A stretch of 64,000 nucleotides of DNA. Source: Arthrobacter endolithicus. GTDB lineage: Bacteria > Actinomycetota > Actinomycetes > Actinomycetales > Micrococcaceae. Location: the NCBI RefSeq assembly GCF_026627425.1, contig NZ_JAPNLH010000008.1:111552-175551 (forward strand), given 5' to 3'. The position numbers and the translations under genes are program-made. Each line of letters opens with the position of its first letter. Within the stretch, counting starts at the first letter, position 1. Of the stretch, positions 54,716-63,879 are shown in pieces. Below the pieces are notes generated by a model that searched no databases, was not told where the DNA came from, and saw only the letters and a list, made by a program, of their open reading frames with translations.

Positions 54716-57400
54716 ATGAGTGACGACGAAACCCCCGAGGTTCCTGTGGGCGCGGACGACATCATTGAAGGAGCCGTCCTGACGGACCGGGTGGAGCAGG
54801 TTGACCTGCAGACCGAGATGCAGCGGTCCTATCTGGACTACGCCATGGCTGTCATCGTCGGCCGGGCCTTGCCCGATGTCCGGGATGGACTGAAGCCGGT
54901 GCACCGCCGGGTCATCTACGCCATGTTCGACGGCGGTTACCGGCCCGAGCGCTCGTTCAACAAGTGTGCCCGCGTGGTGGGCGAGGTGATGGGTCAGTAC
55001 CATCCGCATGGTGACATGTCCATCTACGATGCTTTAGTCCGGCTGATCCAGGATTGGACGATGCGCTACCCGCTGGCCCTCGGCCAGGGAAACTTTGGCT
55101 CGCCGGGCAATGACGGCGCCGCGGCACCGCGGTACACGGAAACTAAGATGGCTCCGCTCGCGATGGAAATGGTCCGCGACATTGACGAGGAAACCGTCGA
55201 TTTCCAGGACAATTATGACGGCAAGAATCAGGAGCCGATGATTCTGCCGGCCCGGTTCCCCAACCTGCTGGTCAATGGATCCTCCGGCATCGCAGTCGGT
55301 ATGGCCACGAATATCCCGCCGCATAATCTGCGGGAAGTAGCTGAGGGAGTGCAGTGGTATCTGGCCAATCCCGGTGCAAGCCGGGAAGAGCTGCTTGAAG
55401 CGCTGATCCTGCGGATCAAGGGCCCGGACTTTCCCACCGGTGCCCAGATTTTGGGTCATCAGGGTATCGAAGATGCTTACCGGACCGGCCGCGGCTCCAT
55501 CACCATGCGTGCCGTCGTCAATGTCGAAGAGATCCAGGGGCGTACCTGCCTGGTCGTCACGGAGCTGCCGTTTCAGGCAAACCCGGATAATCTGGCGATC
55601 AAGATCGCCGAACTCGTCAAGGACGGCAAGATATCCGGCATTGCCGATCTCCGCGATGAAACCTCCGGGCGCACCGGCCAGCGCCTCGTCGTCGTGCTTA
55701 AGCGCGACGCCGTCGCCAAGGTTGTGCTCAACAACCTGTACAAGCACACCCAGCTGCAGGACAACTTTGGTGCGAACATGCTCGCCATTGTCGACGGCGT
55801 ACCGCGCACGCTGAGCCTGGATGCCTTCATCCGGCACTGGGTAACCCACCAAATGGACGTCATCGCCCGGCGCACCCGCTATCGGCTGCGCAAGGCAGAG
55901 GAAGCAGCGCACATTCTGCGCGGCTATCTGAAAGCCCTCGATGCCCTTGACGAAGTCATTTCCCTGATCCGCCGTTCGCAGACCGTTGAGGATGCACGCA
56001 ATGGACTCATGGGGCTGCTCGAGATCGATGAAGTGCAGGCGCAGGCCATCCTCAATATGCAGTTGCGCAGGCTGGCTGCCCTGGAACGGCAGAAAATCCA
56101 AGAAGACCACGACAAGCTCGAGGCCGAAATTGTGGAATATAACCGCATCCTGGCCTCCGAGGATGTGCAGCGCGGCATTGTCAGTACCGAGCTGAAGGAA
56201 ATCGCGGACAAGTACGGCGATGACCGCCGCACGGACATTATGCTCGGCTACGACCCGAATATGAGCATGGAAGACCTGATTCCCGAGGAAGAGATGGTGG
56301 TAACCATCACCCGCGGCGGGTATGTCAAGCGAACCCGCAGCGATAATTACCGCTCACAGCACCGCGGCGGCAAGGGCATCAAAGGGGCTCAGCTGCGAGG
56401 CGACGACGTGGTGGAGCATTTCTTCGTCACAACCACGCATCATTGGCTGTTGTTCTTCACTAACCTTGGGCGCGTGTACCGAGCCAAGGCCTACGAACTT
56501 GTGGAAGCCGGCCGCGATGCCAAGGGCCAGCACGTAGCAAATCTGCTGGCCTTCCAGCCGGACGAAACGATCGCCCAGGTTTTGGATCTCCGTGACTATC
56601 AGCAGTCGCCGTATCTGGTGCTTGCCACCAAAGCCGGCCTTGTGAAGAAGACCCGGCTGGAGGACTATGACACCAACCGGTCCGCCGGCGTCATCGCGAT
56701 CAACCTGCGCGATGGGGACGAGCTGGTGTCCGCGCAGCTGGTGTCCGAAACGGACGATCTGCAACTCGTTTCACGCAAGGGTCAGTCCATCCGCTTCACC
56801 GCGACTGACGAGGCGTTGCGTCCCATGGGGCGGGCAACTTCGGGGGTGACGGGGATGAAGTTCCGCGGCACCGACGAGCTGCTGGCGGCAAATGTCGTGA
56901 CCGAGGATTCGTTTGTTTTCATCGTGACCGAAGGCGGCTACGCGAAACGAACCGCCGTCAGCGAATATCGTCTACAGGGCCGGGGCGGATTGGGAATCAA
57001 GGTCGCTAAACTGGCCGAAGACCGCGGAGATCTGGTGGGCGCCCTGATTGTCCGGGAGGATGATGAGGTATTGGTGGTGATGGGCGGAGGAAAAGTAGTC
57101 CGTTCCAACGTCAGTGAAGTGCCGGCTAAGGGTAGGGACACCATGGGTGTGGTTTTCGCTAAACCGGACAAGAATGATCGCATCATCGAAGTGGCGCGCA
57201 ACAGTGAGCGCGGGCTCGACGTCGAGGATCCGGAGGATGATTCTCAGCCGGAGGCCGGCGCCGAATTGACGGTCGACGGCGGTCCGGAAACCTCCGGTGA
57301 AGGTGACACCGACGTTGTGGAGAGTACGGAAAGCCGTGATCATCCCACGGATGAAGTACCGTTAAAAGACGATAACGCTAGCAGTGGAGGTACCGATTGA
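54716..57400 (+). CDS. gyrA: DNA gyrase subunit A
   Basis: Breakage-reunion subunit, 894 residues. Active-site tyrosine in [18 protein letters not shown] (Tyr140). The quinolone pocket reads [18 protein letters not shown], with Met101 where E. coli has Ser83 and Asp105 where it has Asp87. The GyrA box in the C-terminal propeller is [18 protein letters not shown]. An acidic Glu/Asp-rich tail of about 70 residues closes the protein. ATG 54716 is used. The last codons overlap the TTG start of the DUF3566 gene. Together with GyrB it introduces negative supercoils. Confidence 0.98.
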   Translation: MSDDETPEVPVGADDIIEGAVLTDRVEQVDLQTEMQRSYLDYAMAVIVGRALPDVRDGLKPVHRRVIYAMFDGGYRPERSFNKCARVVGEVMGQYHPHGDMSIYDALVRLIQDWTMRYPLALGQGNFGSPGNDGAAAPRYTETKMAPLAMEMVRDIDEETVDFQDNYDGKNQEPMILPARFPNLLVNGSSGIAVGMATNIPPHNLREVAEGVQWYLANPGASREELLEALILRIKGPDFPTGAQILGHQGIEDAYRTGRGSITMRAVVNVEEIQGRTCLVVTELPFQANPDNLAIKIAELVKDGKISGIADLRDETSGRTGQRLVVVLKRDAVAKVVLNNLYKHTQLQDNFGANMLAIVDGVPRTLSLDAFIRHWVTHQMDVIARRTRYRLRKAEEAAHILRGYLKALDALDEVISLIRRSQTVEDARNGLMGLLEIDEVQAQAILNMQLRRLAALERQKIQEDHDKLEAEIVEYNRILASEDVQRGIVSTELKEIADKYGDDRRTDIMLGYDPNMSMEDLIPEEEMVVTITRGGYVKRTRSDNYRSQHRGGKGIKGAQLRGDDVVEHFFVTTTHHWLLFFTNLGRVYRAKAYELVEAGRDAKGQHVANLLAFQPDETIAQVLDLRDYQQSPYLVLATKAGLVKKTRLEDYDTNRSAGVIAINLRDGDELVSAQLVSETDDLQLVSRKGQSIRFTATDEALRPMGRATSGVTGMKFRGTDELLAANVVTEDSFVFIVTEGGYAKRTAVSEYRLQGRGGLGIKVAKLAEDRGDLVGALIVREDDEVLVVMGGGKVVRSNVSEVPAKGRDTMGVVFAKPDKNDRIIEVARNSERGLDVEDPEDDSQPEAGAELTVDGGPETSGEGDTDVVESTESRDHPTDEVPLKDDNASSGGTD

Positions 57401-57909
57401 GCACGAGTAACTCAAACCCCAGGCCGTCCGCAGGCCCACGGGTGAGTGCACCGGCGCGTCCGCCGCAGCGCCCCGGCACGTCGTCCGCCGCCCAAAGGCC
57501 GGCGACCAGCAGGCCCGCGCTCGTCAAGCCTGCGCCGAGGGCCAAGGCCCGCCGGGCGCGCCTGCTGGTCAGCAAGATTGATCCGTGGTCAGTGCTGAAA
57601 ATGGCTTTCCTGCTGTCCGTCGCACTGGGAATCGTGACGGTCGTCGCCTCGATAGTGCTGTGGACAGTCCTGGATTTCACGGGCGTCTTCGAAAGGGTCA
57701 ACTCGCTCATGACCGACATACAGGGCAGCGAAGGCGGAGGGTTTGATCTGAAGAAGGTTGCGTCGCTGGGTCAGGTGGCGTCCTTCGCAACGATCATTGC
57801 TGTGATCAACGTGGTACTGCTGACCGCGCTGTCGATGCTCGCTGCGGTGCTGTATAACATCTCGGCCACCCTTGTCGGCGGCCTCTCGGTGACACTCACG
57901 GACGATTGA
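57397..57909 (+). CDS. DUF3566 membrane protein (CwsA-neighbour type)
   Basis: A 170-residue protein. A Pro/Ala/Arg-rich cytosolic leader of about 55 residues is followed by [20 protein letters not shown], a signature for DUF3566. Two hydrophobic helices follow ([20 protein letters not shown] and [20 protein letters not shown]) with a Gly/Ser-rich loop between. It starts at TTG 57397 inside the gyrA stop. The role is not known; in many actinobacteria this gene always follows gyrA and precedes the Ile/Ala tRNAs, and the Mycobacterium counterpart lies near cell-wall genes. Confidence 0.9.
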   Translation: MSTSNSNPRPSAGPRVSAPARPPQRPGTSSAAQRPATSRPALVKPAPRAKARRARLLVSKIDPWSVLKMAFLLSVALGIVTVVASIVLWTVLDFTGVFERVNSLMTDIQGSEGGGFDLKKVASLGQVASFATIIAVINVVLLTALSMLAAVLYNISATLVGGLSVTLTDD

Positions 57910-58009
57910 TTTGCCCGTTCGGCCGGTGCGGCGGTGGCGCCGGACCGGCCGATTTGGGCAGAACGTGAAGGTACTGTACAGTTTTATTTCGGCCCGCTAA
58001 GGGCCGTAA

Positions 58010-58083
58010 GGGCGCATAGCTCAGGCGGTTAGAGCGCTTCGCTGATAACGAAGAGGTCCCAGGTTCAAGTCCTGGTGCGCCCA
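58010..58083 (+). tRNA. tRNA-Ile (GAT)
   Basis: A 74-base cloverleaf. Acceptor arms GGGCGCA and TGCGCCC pair fully; anticodon stem CTTCG/CGAAG holds loop CTGATAA with anticodon GAT at 58044-58046; the T arm has GGTTCAAGTCC. The 3' CCA is not encoded, so the CCA transferase at 31085 must add it. Confidence 0.97.
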
Positions 58084-58109
58084 CGGAACCTGCCACAAAG
58101 GAGGTACTT

Positions 58110-58226
58110 GTGAAGAAGCTGCTGGTTATCGGAGCAGTTCTAGCAAGCGTTCTGGTGCTTCGGAAGAAGTGGCAGGAAGCCGAAGTCCAGAAAAAAACCT
58201 GGCACAGCGGGACGGACAACGTCTAG
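58110..58226 (+). CDS. DLW-39 family small protein
   Basis: A 38-residue single-helix peptide with GTG start at 58110 and a perfect AAAGGAGG site. It reads MKKLLVIGAVLASVLVLRKK, then WQEAEVQKKT and ends WHSGTDNV. The KKLLV start and short amphipathic layout, and its place between tRNA-Ile and tRNA-Ala, fit the DLW-39 family, whose function is unknown. The Asp-Leu-Trp motif itself appears altered to KTW. Confidence 0.8.
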   Translation: MKKLLVIGAVLASVLVLRKKWQEAEVQKKTWHSGTDNV

Positions 58227-58255
58227 CTGGTCAGGTGCAGTGAGCATTTCCCTAT

Positions 58256-58331
58256 GGGGGCATGGCGCAATTGGTAGCGCACCTGCTTTGCAAGCAGGGG
58301 GTTCGGGGTTCGAGTCCCCGTGCCTCCACCA
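58256..58331 (+). tRNA. tRNA-Ala (TGC)
   Basis: A 76-base tRNA including encoded CCA. Acceptor GGGGGCA pairs with TGCCTCC and has the G3-U70 wobble that identifies alanine tRNAs. Anticodon TGC at 58289-58291 in loop TTTGCAA. T arm GGTTCGAGTCC. Confidence 0.97.
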
Positions 58332-58337
58332 TAGGAA

Positions 58338-58376
58338 GCGTCCCGGTCAGCATTAGCTGGCCGGGGCGCTGTCTTT
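58338..58376 (+). terminator. Terminator after tRNA-Ala
   Basis: About 14 bp of stem (58338-58351 with 58356-58369, two G-T pairs) around ATTA, followed by GTCTTT. It closes the gyrA-side transcript or the tRNA unit. Confidence 0.7.
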
Positions 58377-58415
58377 AAACCGTTTCGATCCGACGCAGGT
58401 CTTAGGGTTAGCATA

Positions 58416-59300
58416 GTGAACTTCTTCCTGGCCGCACTCGGCGTCATCGGCATCTCGGCCTCCGGACCCATCATGGCTGCTACGGCGGCACCAGCCCTGG
58501 CTATTGCCTTTTGGCGGAATGCTCTCGGGGCGCTCATTATGGGCGCACCGGCGCTGGCGACCCAGGGGAAACGGTTCCGCCAATTGGGTCCGGTCGAATA
58601 TAAGTGGTCAGCCGTCGCCGCGCTGGCGCTGGCACTGCACTTTGCCTGCTTCATCTCCGCCCTGAAGTTGACCAGCGTGGCGGCCGCCACGGCGTTGGTG
58701 TGTCTGCAGGCGGCCTGGATTGCGTTGTTCCAGCGTTTCCGCGGCCACCGCCCAGTCCCCGCTGTGCTTGTCGGTCTTATGGCGGCGCTTGCCGGGGTGC
58801 TTGTCATCTCCGGGTTTGATCTGACTACCTCTCCGGAGGCCATTACCGGGGATGTTTTGGCGCTGGCCGGGGGTGCGCTGGCCGGGCTTTACACGATGGC
58901 AGGGGGTCAGGCACGGCGCAGCATGTCCACCGGGACCTACACCACTCTCTGCTACGGAGGCAGTGCTGTCCTGCTGGTATTCATGTTGCTGGCCCTTAAA
59001 GTGCCGTTCGGGGGATTTCCCCCCGCAGCCTGGCTGGGGATCCTTGCAGTGACCTTGGTCGCCCAGATTATGGGCCACACGATCTTCAACCATCTACTGG
59101 CGACCATCAGCCCACTCGTCGTCTCGATGATTATTCTGCTGGAAATCCCCGGCGCCGCCGTCCTGGCAGCAGTTTTCCTGGGTGAGAAACTGCCCGGTGG
59201 TACGTATCTGGGTCTGGCACTGATCCTGGCAGGACTTGCCGTAGTGGTTTTGGGGCAGGGGCGCTCCGGTGTGAAGGCAGCCGTCACGTTGGGGCAGTAA
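58416..59300 (+). CDS. EamA/DMT-family transporter
   Basis: A 294-residue protein with about ten membrane helices and the internal two-fold repeat of drug/metabolite transporters. It has MNFFLAALGVIGISASGPIM at the start, FWRNALGALIMGAPAL in the second helix and LKLTSVAAATALVCLQAAWI in the third to fourth. The second half contains LGILAVTLVAQIMGHTIFNH and EIPGAAVLAAVFLGEKLPGG. Substrate unknown; amino acid or nucleoside export is usual for the family. The start is GTG 58416. Confidence 0.92.
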   Translation: MNFFLAALGVIGISASGPIMAATAAPALAIAFWRNALGALIMGAPALATQGKRFRQLGPVEYKWSAVAALALALHFACFISALKLTSVAAATALVCLQAAWIALFQRFRGHRPVPAVLVGLMAALAGVLVISGFDLTTSPEAITGDVLALAGGALAGLYTMAGGQARRSMSTGTYTTLCYGGSAVLLVFMLLALKVPFGGFPPAAWLGILAVTLVAQIMGHTIFNHLLATISPLVVSMIILLEIPGAAVLAAVFLGEKLPGGTYLGLALILAGLAVVVLGQGRSGVKAAVTLGQ

Positions 59301-59306
59301 CGCTTC

Positions 59307-60188
59307 TTAATTGTTCTGACGAGCCATCTGACGAACTCCGGCAAGGTGCATGGCGCGCAATGCTTTGGCGGGAAAATAAACCAACAGCAGCAGGACCATG
59401 GGTGCTTTGAGTGCAATATTGCGCACATTATGCGCCGCGTAGGTTCGTCCGAAGCGGGCAAGGTAGTGGCAGTAGGCTTTCGGTGGGTTTTCAAGTCGCC
59501 GGGCGGACGTGCCGCTGACCATGTTCGGAACGTACGCGATTGCCAGCGAATGCTCCGCCAGATGCAGGGAAAGATCAATGTCTTCATGCATTTGATCCTC
59601 CGGGTCGCGGCAGGTTTCGGTCCTGATCTGTTCCCAGGCCGCGCGGCGTAAGGCCATATTGGATCCGTAGAGGAAGTTGTGGCGGTGCCCGGCAAGCCGG
59701 AGCAGCCACTGCCGTATCGTGTCATCGGCCCGGAGGCCGAAGCGCCGAAGAGGCATGTCGTAATAGAGCACCGGTCCCGTCGCTGCGCAGACGGCCGGAT
59801 CCGCAAAGGCCCTCCGGACCTGCTCCACCCAATCGGGCTCGAGCAGCGAATCCGCGTCGATCCGACCCAGAATATCCGAAGTTGCCCGGTCCAGGCCGTA
59901 ATTCCGGGTGGGGATTAAGCCCTGTTCCTGGTCCTGATGCATCAGCAGGAGACAACTTTCCGGGTATTCCTGCTGTAGCTGCTGCACTATGGCGCAGGTG
60001 CGGTCCGTGGACTTATTATCGACGACGATAATCTGGTCCGCTGGAGACGACTGGTTGATCGCGGCCGTCACACACCGACGGATTACGGCTTCCTCATTGA
60101 AGGCAGGGATCACGAGGGAAACACTGCTCGCCGCCGTGTTGGCCGAAGGCGGAACGGCGGGACCTTGTGCAGTTCTGGACAAATACAT
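59307..60188 (-). CDS. Glycosyltransferase family 2
   Basis: A 293-residue enzyme of the GT-A fold. It shows VSLVIPAFNEEAVIRRCVTA, IIVVDNKSTDRTCAIVQQLQ and the metal motif ILGRIDADSLLEPDW. Later there is YDMPLRRFGLRADDTIRQWL, ALRRAAWEQI and MHEDIDLSLHLAEH. A hydrophobic C-terminal segment (MVLLLLVYFPAKALRAMHL) suggests membrane association. Likely role in envelope or extracellular glycan synthesis; donor and acceptor unknown. The start is ATG 60188 (GTG 60191 also possible). It is convergent with the DMT gene. Confidence 0.9.
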   Translation of the reverse strand: MYLSRTAQGPAVPPSANTAASSVSLVIPAFNEEAVIRRCVTAAINQSSPADQIIVVDNKSTDRTCAIVQQLQQEYPESCLLLMHQDQEQGLIPTRNYGLDRATSDILGRIDADSLLEPDWVEQVRRAFADPAVCAATGPVLYYDMPLRRFGLRADDTIRQWLLRLAGHRHNFLYGSNMALRRAAWEQIRTETCRDPEDQMHEDIDLSLHLAEHSLAIAYVPNMVSGTSARRLENPPKAYCHYLARFGRTYAAHNVRNIALKAPMVLLLLVYFPAKALRAMHLAGVRQMARQNN

Positions 60189-60215
60189 CACGCTAAATCC
60201 AGCATCGCAGACAAA

Positions 60216-60256
60216 GCTGGAGGGGCCCGGTAGGGGCCCCTCCAGCGTAGGTTTTT
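60216..60256 (-). terminator. Strong hairpin between the helical-repeat protein and GT2 genes
   Basis: 60216-60227 pairs perfectly with 60235-60246 (12 bp, GCTGGAGGGGCC arm). T residues lie on both flanks (TTTGTCT on the minus side, TTTTT on the plus side), so it can work on both strands. It most likely ends the minus-strand gene at 60270. Confidence 0.75.
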
Positions 60257-60269
60257 ACCACTAGTTCAG

Positions 60270-61289
60270 CTACTGATCGGTTGACTTATCTCCGGTGTTT
60301 TCGATCTTGGATGCGATGTTGTTTAATGCCGTCTTCGCATCCTTGGCCACATGCTTGCTGGCTGCGGGTGCTTCGTCGGCGGCCTTGACGGCATCGTGGG
60401 CGGCGTCGTCGGCCGTCTTTCCGGCCTTGTCCTTGACATCGGCCGCGGCGTCCTTAGCATCCGCCGCTTTGTCCTTGGTAGCTGCTGCGACGTCTTTGAG
60501 CTTGTCGGTGACCTCGTCCTTATTTTCGGTCACCTTGGCTGCTGTGGTGGATGGGACAGAGTCGGACGTGGCGGACTGCTGGGACGGGCCCACCGGCGCC
60601 GGAGTTTTCCACGGATCCTCTACTGGGCGTGAGGCCTTCCACGCGGCGGCACCGGCGGCAACAGCGGCTGTAACCACGCCAACGATAAGCCAACCCTTGT
60701 GGCCGCCTTTCTGCTGGCTGCGCAGCTGCGCGGCGGCGTTTTTCGATGCCTTGGCGGCGGTCTTCTGCGCCTTGGCAATCGTTTTTTTGTCGCCAGTAAG
60801 CTTCGCTACCACCACATTGACCTGTTCCGGCGTTTTGGCGTTCTCCAGCGCCTTTCCGACCGCCTGGGCTGCATCACCTAGCTTGCCGGAGAGCAGCGGC
60901 AGGTAATCGCCGACTACCCTGTCCTTGGCTGTTGAGATTGCAGGCGCCGCTTTGTCCAGAGCTTCCTGGATTCGCGGGGTGGCAACGTCAACGGCATCGG
61001 AAATCTTCGGGGCGAGCTTGTCCAGACCGCTCTGGATGCGCGGCGTGACGTTCGCTACGCCCTCGGCCGTGAGGTTGGCGGCCTTGCGTAACCCGTCCTG
61101 GACCATGGGGGAGGCGGTTTCAAAGCCCTTCTCCAGCCTGGGGACGGCCCACTTCAAAGCGGCCTCCACCTGCGGGGCAGCCCAGTCCCTGGCATTTTCC
61201 ACGTGCGGTGCTGCCCAATCGCGGGCAGTTTCCACGCCCTTGGTCAGCGTGCCCTCCAGATCGTGGGTACTACGGTCCGCTTTCTTCAC
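60270..61289 (-). CDS. Alanine-rich helical-repeat membrane protein
   Basis: A 339-residue protein I cannot assign to a named family. The first half is built of near-repeats: ARDWAAPHVENARDWAAPQV, then EKGFETASPMVQDGLRKAA and VTPRIQSGLDKLAPKISDAV with VATPRIQEALDKAAPAI. These should form amphipathic helices like apolipoprotein or Tar-type rods. One membrane helix follows (GWLIVGVVTAAVAAGAAAWK). The tail is rich in Lys, Ala and Asp (KDKAADAKDAAADVKDKAGK). The start is GTG 61289, with GGGAGG a few bases ahead; an in-frame start at 61319 lacks one. It is divergent from the cyclophilin gene. Confidence 0.75.
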   Translation of the reverse strand: MKKADRSTHDLEGTLTKGVETARDWAAPHVENARDWAAPQVEAALKWAVPRLEKGFETASPMVQDGLRKAANLTAEGVANVTPRIQSGLDKLAPKISDAVDVATPRIQEALDKAAPAISTAKDRVVGDYLPLLSGKLGDAAQAVGKALENAKTPEQVNVVVAKLTGDKKTIAKAQKTAAKASKNAAAQLRSQQKGGHKGWLIVGVVTAAVAAGAAAWKASRPVEDPWKTPAPVGPSQQSATSDSVPSTTAAKVTENKDEVTDKLKDVAAATKDKAADAKDAAADVKDKAGKTADDAAHDAVKAADEAPAASKHVAKDAKTALNNIASKIENTGDKSTDQ

Positions 61290-61464
61290 AACTACCTCCC
61301 GGATCATTTGACAGTTCATTGTTCAGCCTACGTCTTTATTCAGCCTACGTTGCTCGGCCGGTTCCGGCTATTCACCGACTAATAGTTCTCCGGAGAGGTT
61401 CACTGAACGCTGAACACCGCCGAATGCCCGGTAATCTTCCGCTCCGACGTGGCACAATGGCGCC

Positions 61465-61995
61465 ATGACTGCTATTCCAACCGCAAAAGCGACCATACAC
61501 ACCAATCACGGCGACATCCTGGTTAACCTCTTTGGCAACCATGCACCGAAGACCGTCAAGAACTTTGTCGGCCTGGCCACCGGAGAGATCACTTGGAAGC
61601 ACCCGGCAACCGGCGCAGACAGCAATGCCCCGCTCTATGACGGAACCATCTTCCACCGCATCATCAAGGATTTTATGATCCAGGCGGGCGACCCCTTAGG
61701 ACGCGGAACGGGAGGCCCCGGCTACCAGTTCGGCGACGAGATCCACTCGGACCTGAACTTCAATGAGCCGTACAAGCTGGCGATGGCGAACGCAGGTCCG
61801 GGCACGAACGGGTCCCAGTTCTTCATCACCACCATCCCCACCGGGTGGCTCCAGGGCAAACACACCATTTTCGGTGAGGTCCTGGATGCCGATTCCAAGG
61901 CTGTTGTCGACGCCATCGAGGGCGTCTCCACAGGTCCCGGAGACAAGCCGCGCGAAGATGTTGTCATCAACAGCATTACCGTGGAGCAGCTCTAG
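61465..61995 (+). CDS. ppiA: Peptidyl-prolyl cis-trans isomerase, cyclophilin type
   Basis: A 176-residue cytosolic cyclophilin that speeds Xaa-Pro isomerisation in folding. Active-site elements: YDGTIFHRIIKDFMIQAGDP (with the catalytic Arg), GTNGSQFFITTIPTGWLQG and KHTIFGEVLD. The N-terminal strand is KATIHTNHGDILVNLFGNHA. Start at ATG 61465. No signal peptide. It lies upstream of a rhomboid gene on the same strand; the pair is frequently adjacent in actinobacteria near the origin. Confidence 0.96.
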   Translation: MTAIPTAKATIHTNHGDILVNLFGNHAPKTVKNFVGLATGEITWKHPATGADSNAPLYDGTIFHRIIKDFMIQAGDPLGRGTGGPGYQFGDEIHSDLNFNEPYKLAMANAGPGTNGSQFFITTIPTGWLQGKHTIFGEVLDADSKAVVDAIEGVSTGPGDKPREDVVINSITVEQL

Positions 61996-62053
61996 TCGTA
62001 ACCCCCAATGGTCGAGGCCGTCCGAGCCGGCGGCAAGACCAGGAAATGATGAG

Positions 62054-62923
62054 ATGATGTACCCGATTCCGGCGGCCGGCACTTCGGCGGCTCCCGTTTG
62101 CCCCCGACACCCTGACCGCGTTTCCTACGTGCTTTGTCAGCGGTGTGGGCGTCCGGTGTGCCCGCAATGCCAGCGTAGTGCCGCCGTCGGGATTCAGTGC
62201 GTTGACTGTGTCCAGACGGCGGCGCGCACAGTGCCCGTGAACCGAACCGTCTACGGCGGGAAGGCTCGCACCGGCCGGCCGCTGGCCACTTATGTGATTA
62301 TGGCACTGTGCGTATTGATCTATGTGCTTGAATGGCTGCCCGGACTGAACGTCGAACAAGCGGGCTGGTATGCGCCCGTCTATACCGAAACGCAGCCCTG
62401 GCGGATGTTGACCTCGGCCTTTTTGCACTCGCAGCAGTTCCTGCCACACATCTTGTTTAACATGTATGCATTGTGGATTCTGGGCCGCGCGCTCGAGCCC
62501 GCGCTGGGGCGCCTGCGCTTTGTTGCCCTGTATGTTGTCTCCGCGTTGGCCGGGTCGGTGGGAGTGCTGCTGCTGGCCCCGGTTGACGGACCGGTCCTGG
62601 GCGCCTCGGGAGCCATCTTCGGTCTTTTCGGAGCGCTCTTCGTGATCCAACGCCAACGCGGCGGGGACGTGCGGCAGATCGTCGTCCTGATCATCATAAA
62701 CGCAGCCCTGGGATTTATCGTCTCCGGTATCGCTTGGCAGGCACACTTGGGCGGCCTCATTGCCGGCGGCATCGCGGCGGCTCTGTTCGCCCATGCGCCC
62801 AAAGGACCACGACGGAACGTGATCCAGTTCGGTGGTCTAGGGGTACTGGTCCTGATACTGATTGTGCTGACAGTTACCAGGACGGCCGCGATCCATAGCC
62901 TGGCGATCCAGTACCAGCTCTAA
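62054..62923 (+). CDS. Rhomboid family intramembrane serine protease
   Basis: A 289-residue protein. An N-terminal zinc-ribbon/B-box-like part has CPRHPDRVSYVLCQRCGRPV, CPQC and QCVDC. It is followed by about six helices. Catalytic Ser185 is in GASGAIFGLFGAL and His231 in AWQAHLGGLIAGG; the helix-2 motif is HILFNMYALWILG. It cuts substrates within the membrane. The start at ATG 62054 (ATG-ATG) follows AGGA. Upstream frames that continue into the cyclophilin gene are artefacts. Confidence 0.94.
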   Translation: MMYPIPAAGTSAAPVCPRHPDRVSYVLCQRCGRPVCPQCQRSAAVGIQCVDCVQTAARTVPVNRTVYGGKARTGRPLATYVIMALCVLIYVLEWLPGLNVEQAGWYAPVYTETQPWRMLTSAFLHSQQFLPHILFNMYALWILGRALEPALGRLRFVALYVVSALAGSVGVLLLAPVDGPVLGASGAIFGLFGALFVIQRQRGGDVRQIVVLIIINAALGFIVSGIAWQAHLGGLIAGGIAAALFAHAPKGPRRNVIQFGGLGVLVLILIVLTVTRTAAIHSLAIQYQL

Positions 62924-62945
62924 GGGTCCCGGCTCCACGACCCCC

Positions 62946-63497
62946 TCAGCTCTGCAGCCGATGGTAGGCAGCACCAAAGTGGACCAATGGATCCATCCCT
63001 TCCGCGCCGGTCGCGAGACTGCCCATGGACAAGACCTCCCCCACAACCAGGATATGAGTGGCCGCGGCGTGCACGGCGGTGCTGCTTAATTCAAAGTAAG
63101 CCAGTGCTCCGTCGACGACGGCGGCACCGGTTTCGGTGCCGCGACGGCAGGGAATCTGTGCCAGCAGACCCTCCACGGGAGTCCCCGGGCTCGCGAGCCA
63201 ATCCGCCGTACTCCTGTGCCGGCTACCCAACACACTCAGAGCCCATGTACCCGAAGCCGCGACGGCTTCGGCGATGCGGGATTCTGCATAGAGGCTCACC
63301 AGCATGGTCGGCGGATCGTAGGAGACGGACAGAAACCCGCTCACCGTGGCGGCGTAGTCGCGGCCCCGCAGTAATGTGCTCACGACAGCTACGCCGGCAG
63401 CAACATCGGCGCTGTACCGGCGATAGAGCGAAATATCGTCCTCGGTCGGTCCGGGGTGGGTTAGAACGTGGCTCGGCAAGGCGGCAGCGCTTTCCAT
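62946..63497 (-). CDS. Flavin reductase family protein (FMN-binding split barrel)
   Basis: A 183-residue protein of the HpaC/flavin-reductase type. Recognised by VAAGVAVVSTLLRGRDYAAT, VSGFLSVSYDPPTMLVSLYA with ESRIAEAVAASGTWALSVL next, and ATHILVVGEVLSMG near the end. It would supply reduced flavin to a partner oxygenase or be a stand-alone FMN reductase; no oxygenase lies close by. The start is taken at ATG 63497, which has no strong ribosome site. It is convergent with the rhomboid gene. Confidence 0.88.
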   Translation of the reverse strand: MESAAALPSHVLTHPGPTEDDISLYRRYSADVAAGVAVVSTLLRGRDYAATVSGFLSVSYDPPTMLVSLYAESRIAEAVAASGTWALSVLGSRHRSTADWLASPGTPVEGLLAQIPCRRGTETGAAVVDGALAYFELSSTAVHAAATHILVVGEVLSMGSLATGAEGMDPLVHFGAAYHRLQS

Positions 63498-63526
63498 GAC
63501 TTGATACTGCCACGCCCTAGGTTCAG

Positions 63527-63735
63527 TTATCCACAGCAATCTCCACAGGTGGGCATAAGTTACACGCCTGTAGTTCGAATCCGACGACAGCGTGGGTTAT
63601 CCACTTATCCACAGCGATATCCACAATGGGTATAACTTACACACATGGGATTCACAGCTGTGGAAGACACTCTGGGCCGGAATAACACAGAAATCCACAG
63701 CCGCCCCGGTGTTACTTGTCCACGTCTGTGGATAA
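63527..63735. promoter_or_regulatory. Dense DnaA-box cluster, about 15.5 kb from oriC
   Basis: Perfect boxes TTATCCACA at 63527-63535 and 63605-63613 and TGTGGATAA at 63727-63735, with near matches TTATCCACT 63597, ATATCCACA 63617, AAATCCACA 63691 and TTGTCCACG 63716. Several TATAACTTAC and CATAAGTTAC motifs lie between. No gene is seen in 63498-64000. Density equals or exceeds that of oriC itself. Confidence 0.85.
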
Positions 63736-63879
63736 GTATGTCAACATGCTGGGGACAATTCCGTGGCGGCGGCGTGTTCGAAAACGACGGAAACTCCACA
63801 GTGTGCTGTGCATAACCCCGGAGGACGGTGCGGGCGCATTCACCAAGCCCCGACGACTGGCGGAACGCGCCCCCCGTGG

